A program made the translations under genes and the position numbers. From Yoonia tamlensis (GTDB taxonomy: Bacteria > Pseudomonadota > Alphaproteobacteria > Rhodobacterales > Rhodobacteraceae), in NCBI RefSeq assembly GCF_900115105.1, contig NZ_FOYP01000001.1:2010097-2074096 (forward strand): DNA of 64,000 nt. The letters run 5' to 3'. Positions 54,543-63,213 of this stretch are shown here, piece after piece. Position 1 is the stretch's first letter, and every line of letters starts with the position of its first letter. Below the pieces are notes generated by a model. That model was not told the origin of the DNA. It was given only the letters and a program-made list of their open reading frames with translations, and made no database searches.

Positions 54543-55859
54543 GTGCAAACCACATTCACACCAGAACAGCTTAGCGATCCGGGCACGGCGCGTGCCAATG
54601 AAATCCTGCGCGCCTGTGTCCATTGCGGGTTTTGCACGGCGACCTGCCCGACTTACCAAGTGCTTGGAGATGAGCTCGACAGCCCGCGCGGGCGGATCTA
54701 CCTGATCAAGGATATGCTGGAAAATAACCGCAAGCCGGATGCCAAAACGGTCAAACATATTGACCGATGCCTGTCGTGTCTTGCCTGCATGACGACCTGC
54801 CCATCGGGCGTGCATTACATGCATCTGGTCGATCACGCGCGCGCCTATATCGAAGAAAACTATGACCGCCCGTGGTCGGATCGCGCATTGCGGTGGGTGC
54901 TTGCCCGCGTGCTGCCCTATCCGACGCGGTTTCGGGTGGCACTGCTGGGTGCCAGAATCGCGCGGCCCTTTGCGCGATTCCTGCCCGATCCACGCCTGCG
55001 CGCAATGATCGCAATGGCGCCAAAGGTGATCCCTCCTGTCAGCCGCAATGACGATCCGCAAACATTCCCAGCGCAGGGCAAAAAGATGCGCATCGCACTG
55101 ATGACCGGCTGCGCGCAAAAGGCGTTAAATACCGACGTCAACGATGCCACAATCCGACTGCTGACCCGTTTCGGGGCTGAAGTTGTCGTGGCCGAAGGCG
55201 CGGGCTGTTGCGGCGCGCTCACCCATCACATGGGCAAGGAAGATGAAAGCCACGCAGCGGCAGCCAAGAACATCCGCGCTTGGGTGAGCGAGATGGATCA
55301 AGGGCTTGATGCGATTGTGATCAATACCTCTGGCTGCGGCACCACGGTCAAGGATTACGGGCATATGTTCCGCAATGATCCGCTGGCGACCGATGCAGCG
55401 CGGGTCAGTGCGATCGCGATGGATGTATCCGAGGTCTTGATGAAACTCGACCTGCCCAAAGGCGCTGACAAAGGCACCAAGGTCGCCTATCACGCGGCCT
55501 GCTCATTGCAACATGGCCAGCAGATCAAGACCCACCCTAAGACCCTGTTGAAAAACGCAGGATTTACCGTACTTGAACCCGCCGACAGTCATCTGTGCTG
55601 CGGATCGGCGGGGACATACAACCTGATGCAGCCCGAAATCTCGGCGCAGTTGAAGTCGCGCAAGGTGGATACGCTAGAGGCATTGACCCCCGATATCATC
55701 GCCGCAGGCAATATCGGCTGTATGATGCAGATCGGCAGCGCGACGGATGTCCCGATTGTGCACACCGTCGAATTGCTGGACTGGGCCACAGGCGGGCCAA
55801 AGCCGCCCGCGCTGATTGCGGGTCCAAATACGAAAATGAAGGTGCCAATCCTGCGCTAA
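54543..55859 (+). CDS. glcF: Glycolate oxidase iron-sulfur subunit GlcF
   Basis: 438 residues. Two ferredoxin-type clusters, CVHCGFCTATCP (about 23-34) and CLSCLACMTTCP (about 74-85), and two CCG domains (AGCCGAL and LCCGSAG) with AACSLQHGQQ make the electron-transfer subunit that passes electrons from GlcDE to quinone. The start is GTG directly after the TAA of the membrane ORF. Last gene of the operon. Confidence 0.95.
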   Translation: MQTTFTPEQLSDPGTARANEILRACVHCGFCTATCPTYQVLGDELDSPRGRIYLIKDMLENNRKPDAKTVKHIDRCLSCLACMTTCPSGVHYMHLVDHARAYIEENYDRPWSDRALRWVLARVLPYPTRFRVALLGARIARPFARFLPDPRLRAMIAMAPKVIPPVSRNDDPQTFPAQGKKMRIALMTGCAQKALNTDVNDATIRLLTRFGAEVVVAEGAGCCGALTHHMGKEDESHAAAAKNIRAWVSEMDQGLDAIVINTSGCGTTVKDYGHMFRNDPLATDAARVSAIAMDVSEVLMKLDLPKGADKGTKVAYHAACSLQHGQQIKTHPKTLLKNAGFTVLEPADSHLCCGSAGTYNLMQPEISAQLKSRKVDTLEALTPDIIAAGNIGCMMQIGSATDVPIVHTVELLDWATGGPKPPALIAGPNTKMKVPILR

Positions 55860-55913
55860 TGCCATATTGCTGCCGTAACTGTGCAAGAAGCTGTGCCAAA
55901 CGATAGGGGCGAC

Positions 55914-56723
55914 ATGCGGCATTTATTGATCATTGCGTGCGGGCTGATGTTGGCCGGGCAATCGGCCCAAGCTGACGAAACCGGGCTTGTCAGCTTGCTC
56001 ACCCGCCAGGACAGTCAGGGCTGGGAAGCTGTCGGCAGGCTCGATATCGCGGGCAAAGGGTTTTGCACGGCATCGCTGATCCGTGAAAGCCTGATTTTGA
56101 CGGCTGCGCATTGCCTTTACGAAGATGATGGCACGCTGATCGACAGCGACAGGTTTGAATTTCGGGCGGGCTTGCGTGACGGGCGCGCCGCTGCCACGCG
56201 GGCAATCAGACGTGCAATTGCGCATCCCGACTATGATCCAAACGGCAGCGCCTTTATTCCGGCCGAAGTTGCGGTCGATATTGCCGTGCTTGAACTGGAT
56301 CGCCCGATCCAGAACAGCAACATCCGCCCCTACCAGATTGCAACGCGGCCATTGACCGGCGATGAAATCGGGGTGGTTTCTTATGGGCGGGGCCGCGAAG
56401 ATGTGCCTAGCCTGCAAGAGGTTTGCAGCGTCCTGGGGCGGCAAACAGGTGTGATCGTAATGACCTGTGATGTCGATTTCGGATCCAGCGGCGCACCTGT
56501 GTTTACCATGCGCGACGGGGAAACGCGGATCGCATCTGTTGTGTCTGCAATGGCGCGGATGGATGGGGAAAAAATCTCGCTTGGCACCTCGCTTGACGGG
56601 CCGCTTTCAACGCTGCTGGCGCATTTTGCAACCATGGGCCCCGCACTGCCCGGAGGCACAAGCCGGTTGATTTCCATTGGTGAACAAAATGACACAGGCG
56701 CAAAGTTCATCTCTGTCGACTAG
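55914..56723 (+). CDS. Secreted trypsin-like serine protease
   Basis: 269 residues with a signal peptide (about 1-20, ends AQADE). The catalytic triad is visible: His66 in LTAAHC, Asp122 in VDIAVLELD and Ser192 in DFGSSGAPVF. Two cysteine pairs fit the chymotrypsin fold. Acts in the periplasm or outside; substrate unknown. AGGGG precedes ATG 55914. The hsp20 promoter begins just after its stop. Confidence 0.9.
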   Translation: MRHLLIIACGLMLAGQSAQADETGLVSLLTRQDSQGWEAVGRLDIAGKGFCTASLIRESLILTAAHCLYEDDGTLIDSDRFEFRAGLRDGRAAATRAIRRAIAHPDYDPNGSAFIPAEVAVDIAVLELDRPIQNSNIRPYQIATRPLTGDEIGVVSYGRGREDVPSLQEVCSVLGRQTGVIVMTCDVDFGSSGAPVFTMRDGETRIASVVSAMARMDGEKISLGTSLDGPLSTLLAHFATMGPALPGGTSRLISIGEQNDTGAKFISVD

Positions 56724-56726
56724 GGT

Positions 56727-56755
56727 CTTGAAACCCCAAATCCGCATCCCCACAT
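56727..56755 (+). promoter_or_regulatory. RpoH (sigma32) type heat-shock promoter of the small Hsp gene
   Basis: CTTGAAA at 56727-56733 and CCCCACAT at 56748-56755, 14 bases apart, match the sigma32 consensus (CTTGAAA, 11-16 bases, CCCCATnT) with one change. It begins four bases after the protease stop and implies a leader of about 90-100 bases before the hsp20 ATG at 56855. Confidence 0.78.
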
Positions 56756-56795
56756 CAAGTTGACCAAGGCGCCAATTCAGGGCTTTGGACAAAAC

Positions 56796-56849
56796 GGCCT
56801 GTCCCGAACGGGAAGGCTTCACACTTGTTATCGCTTGATAAAGGATGAC
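56796..56849 (+). ncRNA. ROSE-like RNA thermometer in the hsp20 leader
   Basis: The leader folds into two hairpins. The first is GGCCT-(G bulge)-TCCC, loop, GGGA-AGGCT (56796-56818). The second, directly before the start, is GTTATC-(G)-CTT, loop GATA, AAGGATGAC (56827-56849): it pairs the ribosome site AAGGA with TCGCTT, leaving one bulged G. The sequence U-C-G-C-U facing AGGA is the conserved UYGCU core of ROSE elements in rhizobial small heat-shock genes. At high temperature the stem would melt and free the ribosome site. Pairing read by eye; no melting energy computed. Confidence 0.7.
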
Positions 56850-56854
56850 CACCT

Positions 56855-57322
56855 ATGCGTAATTTTGATCTTACCCCCCTGTACCGTGCCACCGTTGGTT
56901 TCGACCAAATCGCCGATCTTATGGATCGCGCCATCGCCAGCGATGTCGGCCAGAACAGCTATCCCCCTTACAATATCGAAAAGGTCGCAGATGACGGCTG
57001 GCGCATTTCGATCGCCGTTGCCGGTTTTGGCGAAGACGACCTCGCGATCGAGGTCAAGGACCGGTCGTTGCATATCACCGCGCGCAAGGCCGATGATGAA
57101 ACGCAGCGCAAATACCTGCACCGTGGTATCGCAACCCGCGCGTTTGAACGCCGGTTTCACCTTGCCGACCACGTCCGCGTGACGGGGGCCAGCCATGAAA
57201 ACGGCATGCTGCACATCGACCTGACCCGCGAAGTGCCAGAGGCGCTGAAGCCGCGCCGGATCGCGATCTCGGCGGCTGGTAAAAAAGATGCCAATCTTGT
57301 GGACGCGAAATCCGTCAACTAA
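56855..57322 (+). CDS. Small heat-shock protein (Hsp20/IbpA family)
   Basis: 155 residues. A chaperone that holds unfolding proteins. The N-terminal DLTPLYRATVGFDQIADLMDRA is IbpA-like, the alpha-crystallin domain spans about 35-130 (PPYNIEKVADDGWRISIAVAGFGEDDLAIEV ... RAFERRFHLADHVRV), and RRIAI supplies the C-terminal IxI-like anchor. Expression is likely driven by the sigma32-type promoter and the ROSE-like thermometer upstream. Ends before a strong terminator. Confidence 0.95.
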   Translation: MRNFDLTPLYRATVGFDQIADLMDRAIASDVGQNSYPPYNIEKVADDGWRISIAVAGFGEDDLAIEVKDRSLHITARKADDETQRKYLHRGIATRAFERRFHLADHVRVTGASHENGMLHIDLTREVPEALKPRRIAISAAGKKDANLVDAKSVN

Positions 57323-57327
57323 GCAAA

Positions 57328-57361
57328 ATCGCTCCCGGTATGGTGACGTACCGGGAGCGAT
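57328..57361 (+). terminator. Hairpin terminator after hsp20
   Basis: ATCGCTCCCGGTA (57328-57340), an 8-base loop, TACCGGGAGCGAT (57349-57361): a perfect 13-bp stem six bases after the stop; outer GCAAA/TTTGC bases extend it. Confidence 0.85.
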
Positions 57362-57461
57362 GGCTTTGCAAACGCAGCGAACGGCAGCTTTGAGCCCATA
57401 GTACCGAATTTCTGTGACGCGGCGAACGTCCGGTTTCGATATTCGAACCGGAAGTAATCTT

Positions 57462-59507
57462 CTACAAGTCCTTCACGAGTCTAAGCGCATCGTAGATCGC
57501 GGCGTGTGTATTGCGGGCTGATACGGCGTCACCGATGCGGAAGAGTTGGAACGTTCCAACTTCGTTCTGCATGAGCATTTGAGGGGTCCCTGCGATTAGA
57601 GCGTCGTAGTTGACTGCACCTCTGTTTGAGCTAAGCGGTTTGAGATCGAAATACAATTCGTCCAGAGGCAATGTTCCGTAATTTACGACGACCTGATCGT
57701 ATTCTTTTGTGCTTGTGTGTTCGCTGTAATCGGTGCCAATGGTCGCGGTCAGTTTGTTGCCCGTGCGCTCAACGCCCAACAATCTGCGGGTCACTGTGAA
57801 AGTCACGTCTTTGTCTTGTAGCGACCGCATATAAGGCACAAGGTTCATCGCCATGATGTCGGGCGAAAATGTGCGATCGGGGGTCATTATCTCGACCGCA
57901 GAGCCAGCCACTGCTGCAATTTCTGCAGCTTGCAATGCGGGATGGTCACCACTTTCGTCATAGATCAGCACGTTCTGTGCAGGCTTCACATCGCCCGCGA
58001 TAATATCCCAAGACGTGACGACATTTGACGCTTCTTTCCTGCTTTCAAACAACTCTATGTTTGGCATGCCGCCTGTCGCCACAATCACCACATCAGGGTT
58101 TAGCGCGGTGACATCTTCCGCTTCGGCCCATGTATTAAAATGGAAGACAACATCGCGCGCAGCACATTGGGACATCCGCCAATCGATGATTGAAATCATC
58201 TCGCGGCGACGTGGGCTTTGGGCAGTCAGGCGCACTTGGCCGCCAGGGTCTGGTTGCGCCTCAAACACAACTACATCGTGGCCACGTTCGGCAGCAACAC
58301 GCGCGGCTTCAAGTCCGGCGGGGCCTGCGCCGATAACGACAACTTTGCGCTTGGTTTCAGCCACCGGGATTGTGTGTGGCATTGTCAGTTCACGGCCTGT
58401 TGCAGCATTATGAATGCAAAGTGCATCACCAGCTTGATAGATTCGATCAAGGCAATAGGTCGCACCTACACAAGGTCGAATGTCTTCTTCGCGACCTTCA
58501 ATGATTTTTTGAACAACATGCGGGTCCGCCATGTGGGCCCGGGTCATACCAACCATGTCGAGCAAGCCCGCATCAATAGCATGACGGGCAGTAGCAACAT
58601 CAGGAATTTTGGCGGCGTGGAATGTTGGCATTCCGGTGAGTTTCTTAACCTGACCCGCGAAATCAAGATGTGGTGCGTTTGCCATGCCCTGAACAGGAAT
58701 GAGGTCGGTCATTGCGGGGTCGGTATGGATACGCCCCCGCACAACATTCAGAAAGTCAAGTTGACCCGTCGCAGCAAGTTTCTTGGAAATCTCCAGACCA
58801 TCTTCCGCAGTTATCCCGCCCTTTTGCGCTTCATCGGCTGTGTAACGGAAACCAACGATAAACTCTGCACCGACGCGTTTGCGAATTGCACCAAGCACAT
58901 CAAGAGGGAACCGCATCCGGTTTTCAAGCGTATCGGCGCCATATGGTCCGACGAGGTCATTCGTAAGCGGCGACCAGAATTGGTCAAGCAGGTGCCCGTA
59001 AACTTGTAGCTCGATCCCATCCATACCGCCGGCTTTCATGCGCTCGGCGGCGTCGGCAAAGTCGTTAATTATCCGGTCGATGTCCCAATCTTCAATCAAC
59101 TTGGGAAACGCGCGATGTGCTGGTTCGCGATGCTTAGATGAGGAAACAGAAGGCAACCAGTTGCCCTTGTTCCACGTAGTCCGTCGACCAAGGTGCGTCA
59201 GTTGAATCATGACCGCACAACCGTGCTCATGGCACCCATCAGTCAGGTTTTGAATCCACGGCACAACTTCGTCTTTGTAAGCTAAGATATTGTTGAAAAC
59301 TGGAGGGCTGTCCTTTGACACCGCCGCCGATCCCGCTGTCATGGTTAGTGCGACACCCGCTTTCGCCCGTTCTTCGTGATAGGCGCGATAACGTTCTTTC
59401 GGCATCCCATCTTCTGGGTAGGCTGGTTCATGACTTGTGGTCATAATCCGATTTTTCAAAGTCAGATGTTTCAATTGGTATGGCTGAAGCAGAGGATCTT
59501 TAGTCAT
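57462..59507 (-). CDS. Old Yellow Enzyme-type NADH:flavin oxidoreductase / demethylase
   Basis: 681 residues in the layout of trimethylamine dehydrogenase, 2,4-dienoyl-CoA reductase and N-methyl-proline or dimethylglycine demethylases: an FMN-binding TIM barrel (1-370; QLTHLGRRT), an iron-sulfur segment, and a C-terminal FAD/NAD domain (VVVIGAGPAGLEAARVAAERG). In the cluster motif RPCVGATYCLDRI...LCIHN, the second of the four cysteines is alanine. Start ATG 59507 (MTKDPLLQPYQLKHL) is family-like; ATG 59516 is an alternative. DNA is more A/T-rich than its neighbours. Divergent from a TetR gene, its likely regulator. Confidence 0.88.
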   Translation of the reverse strand: MTKDPLLQPYQLKHLTLKNRIMTTSHEPAYPEDGMPKERYRAYHEERAKAGVALTMTAGSAAVSKDSPPVFNNILAYKDEVVPWIQNLTDGCHEHGCAVMIQLTHLGRRTTWNKGNWLPSVSSSKHREPAHRAFPKLIEDWDIDRIINDFADAAERMKAGGMDGIELQVYGHLLDQFWSPLTNDLVGPYGADTLENRMRFPLDVLGAIRKRVGAEFIVGFRYTADEAQKGGITAEDGLEISKKLAATGQLDFLNVVRGRIHTDPAMTDLIPVQGMANAPHLDFAGQVKKLTGMPTFHAAKIPDVATARHAIDAGLLDMVGMTRAHMADPHVVQKIIEGREEDIRPCVGATYCLDRIYQAGDALCIHNAATGRELTMPHTIPVAETKRKVVVIGAGPAGLEAARVAAERGHDVVVFEAQPDPGGQVRLTAQSPRRREMISIIDWRMSQCAARDVVFHFNTWAEAEDVTALNPDVVIVATGGMPNIELFESRKEASNVVTSWDIIAGDVKPAQNVLIYDESGDHPALQAAEIAAVAGSAVEIMTPDRTFSPDIMAMNLVPYMRSLQDKDVTFTVTRRLLGVERTGNKLTATIGTDYSEHTSTKEYDQVVVNYGTLPLDELYFDLKPLSSNRGAVNYDALIAGTPQMLMQNEVGTFQLFRIGDAVSARNTHAAIYDALRLVKDL

Positions 59508-59530
59508 CTTGTCCATCTCGCAGTTGTCTT

Positions 59531-59542
59531 GACACATGTGTC
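59531..59542. promoter_or_regulatory. TetR operator O1
   Basis: GACACATGTGTC, a perfect 12-base palindrome (extended CTTGACACATGTGTC on the left), in the leader of the OYE gene. It shares its half-site with the second palindrome 36 bases away, centre to centre. Confidence 0.6.
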
Positions 59543-59550
59543 GTGTTTGC

Positions 59551-59593
59551 ATCCTGTCACTTAATTGACATATGTGTCAAGTTTTCATATTGT
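59551..59593. promoter_or_regulatory. Divergent promoters and TetR operator O2
   Basis: TTGACATATGTGTCAA (59565-59580) is a palindrome with one mismatch. Its left half is the -35 (TTGACA) of the tetR promoter, with TATTGT 17 bases later at 59588-59593; its right half read on the minus strand is TTGACA, the -35 of the OYE promoter, with a weaker CAGGAT 18 bases on (59556-59551). A protein at O2 would block both. The tetR start is predicted at or next to its ATG at 59601, so its mRNA may be leaderless. Confidence 0.6.
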
Positions 59594-59600
59594 AAACGGT

Positions 59601-60218
59601 ATGAAGTCACCCACCTCACGCCAACGCGGATCAAAAGAGCTTTGGCTTGACGCTGCATATGAGCTGCTCATTGCAGAAGGCATCGATGCTGTAAAAATCA
59701 TGCCCTTGGCGAAAGTGCTCAATTTGTCTCGTACAGGGTTTTATTGGTTCTTCGAAGACATTGCCGAACTCCACGGCGCATTGGTCCAGCGTTGGGAAAG
59801 TAAGAATACCGGTCACCTCATTCAGCAATGCAATTTGGAGGCTTCAAATATCTGCGAAGCTCTTTTCAATCTAATGGATTGCTGGCTTGACCCCACGCTT
59901 TTTGATGCGCCCTTTGATCTCGCGATTCGGAACTGGGCGCGGGTGGATACCGACCTCGAGCAGCGCATCCAAGAGGCTGATAGGCGGCGGATATCTGCGG
60001 TGACTCAAATGTTTGAGCGGCATGCTTTTTCACAAGAACAAGCCGAGGTTCGCGGCCTGACGGTTATCTATACACAGATCGGTTATTTTTCGATGCAGGT
60101 CACAGAGAACGCAGCCGAGCGATTGGCAAGGGTTCAGCACTACGTCGAGCTCTTTGCAGGTGTTTCACCATCACAGAGCGACGTCTGCACATTTTTGAAC
60201 CGACATGCAGCCAACTGA
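59601..60218 (+). CDS. TetR family transcriptional regulator
   Basis: 205 residues. The N-terminal helix-turn-helix (SKELWLDAAYELLIAEGIDAVKIMPLAKVLNLSRTGFYWFFED) is TetR-type, with RTGFYWFF in place of the common TxxxYxHF. The C-terminal ligand domain is variable. The ATG at 59601 has no clear ribosome site but lies seven bases past a -10 element, which fits a leaderless start. It is divergent from the OYE gene and probably controls it through the palindromes between. Confidence 0.88.
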   Translation: MKSPTSRQRGSKELWLDAAYELLIAEGIDAVKIMPLAKVLNLSRTGFYWFFEDIAELHGALVQRWESKNTGHLIQQCNLEASNICEALFNLMDCWLDPTLFDAPFDLAIRNWARVDTDLEQRIQEADRRRISAVTQMFERHAFSQEQAEVRGLTVIYTQIGYFSMQVTENAAERLARVQHYVELFAGVSPSQSDVCTFLNRHAAN

Positions 60219-60323
60219 ACAAAAGCAGGGTGCCGGAAATGCGAAGCACCAAAACCAGACCTTGAAACTCAAGCGCCTAATGTCTTCTTCGTCCGCGGAG
60301 CGGACCTAGCAGTGAACGCTACA

Positions 60324-63137
60324 TCAATGCGCCTCGGCCCAGTTCGCGCCCTTCCCTGCGTCCACGGCCAGCTTCACGTCCAGCTTTACCGCGGGATCGC
60401 TGGCGTTTTCCATCACGTCGCGTGCCGTGGCGATCAGCGCGTCTGCGCTGCCTGCGTCGACCTCGAATATCAATTCATCGTGGACTTGCAGCAGCATTTT
60501 GGCGGGCAGCCCCGCAATTGCATCAGGCATGCGGATCATCGCGCGGCGGATCACGTCGGCGGCGGTCCCTTGGATCGGCGCGTTGATCGCGGCGCGTTTG
60601 GCGAAACCTGCGTGTGGGCCTTTGGCGTTGATCTCCGGCGTGTTGATTTTTCGTCCAAACAGCGTTTGCACATGCCCATGCTCTTTGGCAAAGGCGACCG
60701 TATTATCCATATAGGTCCGAATACCGGGGAACCGTTCAAAGTAGCGGTCGATGAACCCTTGGGCTTCGCTACGCGGGATACGCAGGTTGCGCGCAAGCCC
60801 AAAGCCGGAAATCCCGTAGATCACACCAAAGTTGATCGCCTTGGCCTGACGCCGTACATCGGGCGTCATTTTATCCAAAGGCACATCAAACATTTCCGAC
60901 GCGGTCATTGCGTGGATGTCGATCCCGTCTTTAAACGCCTGTTTGAGCGCATCAATCCCCGCCACATGCGCCAGAATCCGCAGCTCGATCTGGCTATAGT
61001 CTAGGCTGACCAGCACATTGCCTGGTGCGGCAACAAAGGCTTCGCGGATGCGCCGCCCGTCCTCGGAACGCACAGGAATGTTCTGCAGGTTCGGGTCAGT
61101 AGACGCAAGCCGCCCCGTGTTCGCCCCCGCAATAGAATAGGACGTATGTACGCGACCCGTGTCAGGGTTAATATGTTCTTGCAGCGCATCGGTATAGGTC
61201 GATTTCAGCTTGGACAGCTGCCGCCAGTCCAGAATACGGCGCGGCAGATCATGGATCGTCGCCAGATCCTCGAGCACATCTGCACCGGTCGAATAGGCGC
61301 CGGTCTTGCCCTTTGACGGGGCCTTGCCGTCCGGCATTTCCAACCCCATTTCGTCGAACATGATCTCGCCCAGCTGCTTGGGCGATCCGACGTTGAATTT
61401 ATGGCCGACCATTTCATAGATATCATGTTCCAGCCCCGCCATTTTCTGGGCAAAAGCGTTCGACATGCGCGACAGCGTATCGCGGTCCACCTGCACGCCG
61501 TGCATTTCCATCTGCGCAAGCACTGGCACCAGCGGGCGTTCTAGCGTTTCATAGACGGTTGTGACCTTTTTGGCGTGTAATTGCGGCTTGAACTGCTGCC
61601 AGAGCCGCAGGGTGATATCCGCATCCTCTGCGGCGTATTTCACGGCATCTACAATCGGCACGCGGTCAAAGGTAATCGCGGATTTGCCGGTGCCCAGCAG
61701 CGGTTTGATCGGGATCGGTGTGTGACCCAGATAGCGGTCCGAAAGCACATCCATCCCGTGGTTATGCACGCCTGCATTCATCGCATATGACATCAGCATT
61801 GTGTCATCGATGGGGGCAACGTTGATCCCCAGACGCGCGAAAATCTTGGCGTCATATTTCATGTTCTGGCCGATTTTGAGGATGGTTTCATCCCCAAGCA
61901 CAGGCCCCAGCATGGCCAGACATGTGTCGAAATCCAACTGGCCTTCGGCCACATCATCGGACCCAAAAAGATCATCGGCGGCAGAGGCCTTGTGCGTCAG
62001 CGGGATATAGCAGGCTTGGCCCGGCTCCACACAAAGCGAGATGCCCACCAGTTCAGCGATCATTTCGTTCAGGCCGGTGGTTTCGGTGTCGACAGCGACA
62101 TAGCCGCGCGCATAAATCCGGTCGATCCAGACCCCAAGCGCCGCAGCATCCGACACGCATTCATAGCTGTCGGCGTCGAACGGCACGGCTTCGGGTGCGG
62201 CGACATCGGGCGTGGCTGTCGGAACTGCAACAGCGGGGGGCTCTGCGCCCAGTTTATCGGCGATCCGTTTGGTGACGGTGCGAAATTCCATTTCTGCCAG
62301 AAAGCCAAGCAGGGTTTCAGGGTCCGGCGTGCGGACCTCAAGACTATCCAGATCAAAGGGCAGCACCATGTCGCAATCGAGCTGCACCAGCCGTTTGGAC
62401 AGCTCAATTTGCGCGCGGTGGTCGATCAGGGTTTGACGGCGCTTGGGTTGTTTGATCTCACCCGCGCGGTCCAGCAGGGTTTCCAGATCGCCGTATTCAT
62501 TGATCAAAAGCGCGGCAGTCTTGATCCCGATCCCCGGCGCGCCGGGTACGTTATCGACGGAATCGCCCGCAAGCGCCTGCACGTCGACAACGCGTTCCGG
62601 CCCGACACCGAATTTTTCAACCACACCGTCACTGTCGATGCGTTTGTTTTTCATCGGGTCCAGCATTTCAACGCCGCCGCCAACCAGTTGCATCAAATCC
62701 TTGTCCGACGACAGGATTGTCACCCGCCCGCCCGCATCGCGCGCCTGATGGGCAAGGGTTGCGATGATATCATCGGCCTCGAACCCTTCGATTTCTTCGC
62801 AGGCAATGTTGAACGCGCGTGTGGCATCGCGGGTCAGCGGCATCTGCGGGCGCAGGTCTTCGGGCATCGCATCGCGGTTGGCCTTGTATTGGTCATACAT
62901 ATCGTTTCGGAACGTATGGCTGCCCTTGTCGAAAATCACCGCAACATGGGTCGCGGCATCCGCCCCTGTGTTGGTTTCCACATAGCGTTGCAGCATATTC
63001 ACAAAACCCGACACGGCCCCCACAGGCAACCCGTCGGATTTGCGCGTCAGCGGCGGCAACGCGTGATAGGCGCGAAAAATGAACGCCGAGCCGTCGATCA
63101 AATGCAGGTGGCAGCCTTTGCCGAATTGCGTTGTCAT
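60324..63137 (-). CDS. polA: DNA polymerase I
   Basis: 937 residues; fills gaps and removes primers. The 5'-3' exonuclease (about 1-290) has HLIDGSAFIFRAYHA and ILSSDKDLMQLVG; the 3'-5' proofreading domain (about 330-520) keeps the acidic VDTETTGL site; the polymerase (about 560-937) has DYSQIELR, KAINFGVIYG and VHDELIFEV. ATG 63137 follows AAGGAG at the correct distance; the frame is open to 63419 but those 94 codons do not look like protein. All three activities appear intact. Confidence 0.96.
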   Translation of the reverse strand: MTTQFGKGCHLHLIDGSAFIFRAYHALPPLTRKSDGLPVGAVSGFVNMLQRYVETNTGADAATHVAVIFDKGSHTFRNDMYDQYKANRDAMPEDLRPQMPLTRDATRAFNIACEEIEGFEADDIIATLAHQARDAGGRVTILSSDKDLMQLVGGGVEMLDPMKNKRIDSDGVVEKFGVGPERVVDVQALAGDSVDNVPGAPGIGIKTAALLINEYGDLETLLDRAGEIKQPKRRQTLIDHRAQIELSKRLVQLDCDMVLPFDLDSLEVRTPDPETLLGFLAEMEFRTVTKRIADKLGAEPPAVAVPTATPDVAAPEAVPFDADSYECVSDAAALGVWIDRIYARGYVAVDTETTGLNEMIAELVGISLCVEPGQACYIPLTHKASAADDLFGSDDVAEGQLDFDTCLAMLGPVLGDETILKIGQNMKYDAKIFARLGINVAPIDDTMLMSYAMNAGVHNHGMDVLSDRYLGHTPIPIKPLLGTGKSAITFDRVPIVDAVKYAAEDADITLRLWQQFKPQLHAKKVTTVYETLERPLVPVLAQMEMHGVQVDRDTLSRMSNAFAQKMAGLEHDIYEMVGHKFNVGSPKQLGEIMFDEMGLEMPDGKAPSKGKTGAYSTGADVLEDLATIHDLPRRILDWRQLSKLKSTYTDALQEHINPDTGRVHTSYSIAGANTGRLASTDPNLQNIPVRSEDGRRIREAFVAAPGNVLVSLDYSQIELRILAHVAGIDALKQAFKDGIDIHAMTASEMFDVPLDKMTPDVRRQAKAINFGVIYGISGFGLARNLRIPRSEAQGFIDRYFERFPGIRTYMDNTVAFAKEHGHVQTLFGRKINTPEINAKGPHAGFAKRAAINAPIQGTAADVIRRAMIRMPDAIAGLPAKMLLQVHDELIFEVDAGSADALIATARDVMENASDPAVKLDVKLAVDAGKGANWAEAH

Positions 63138-63213
63138 GGGGTGGCTCCTTGGGTTCAGTTCAGGTTCGGTTTTGCCATGATCAGCCCGGCTTCGCCAGCA
63201 GTCTTTGACAGAC

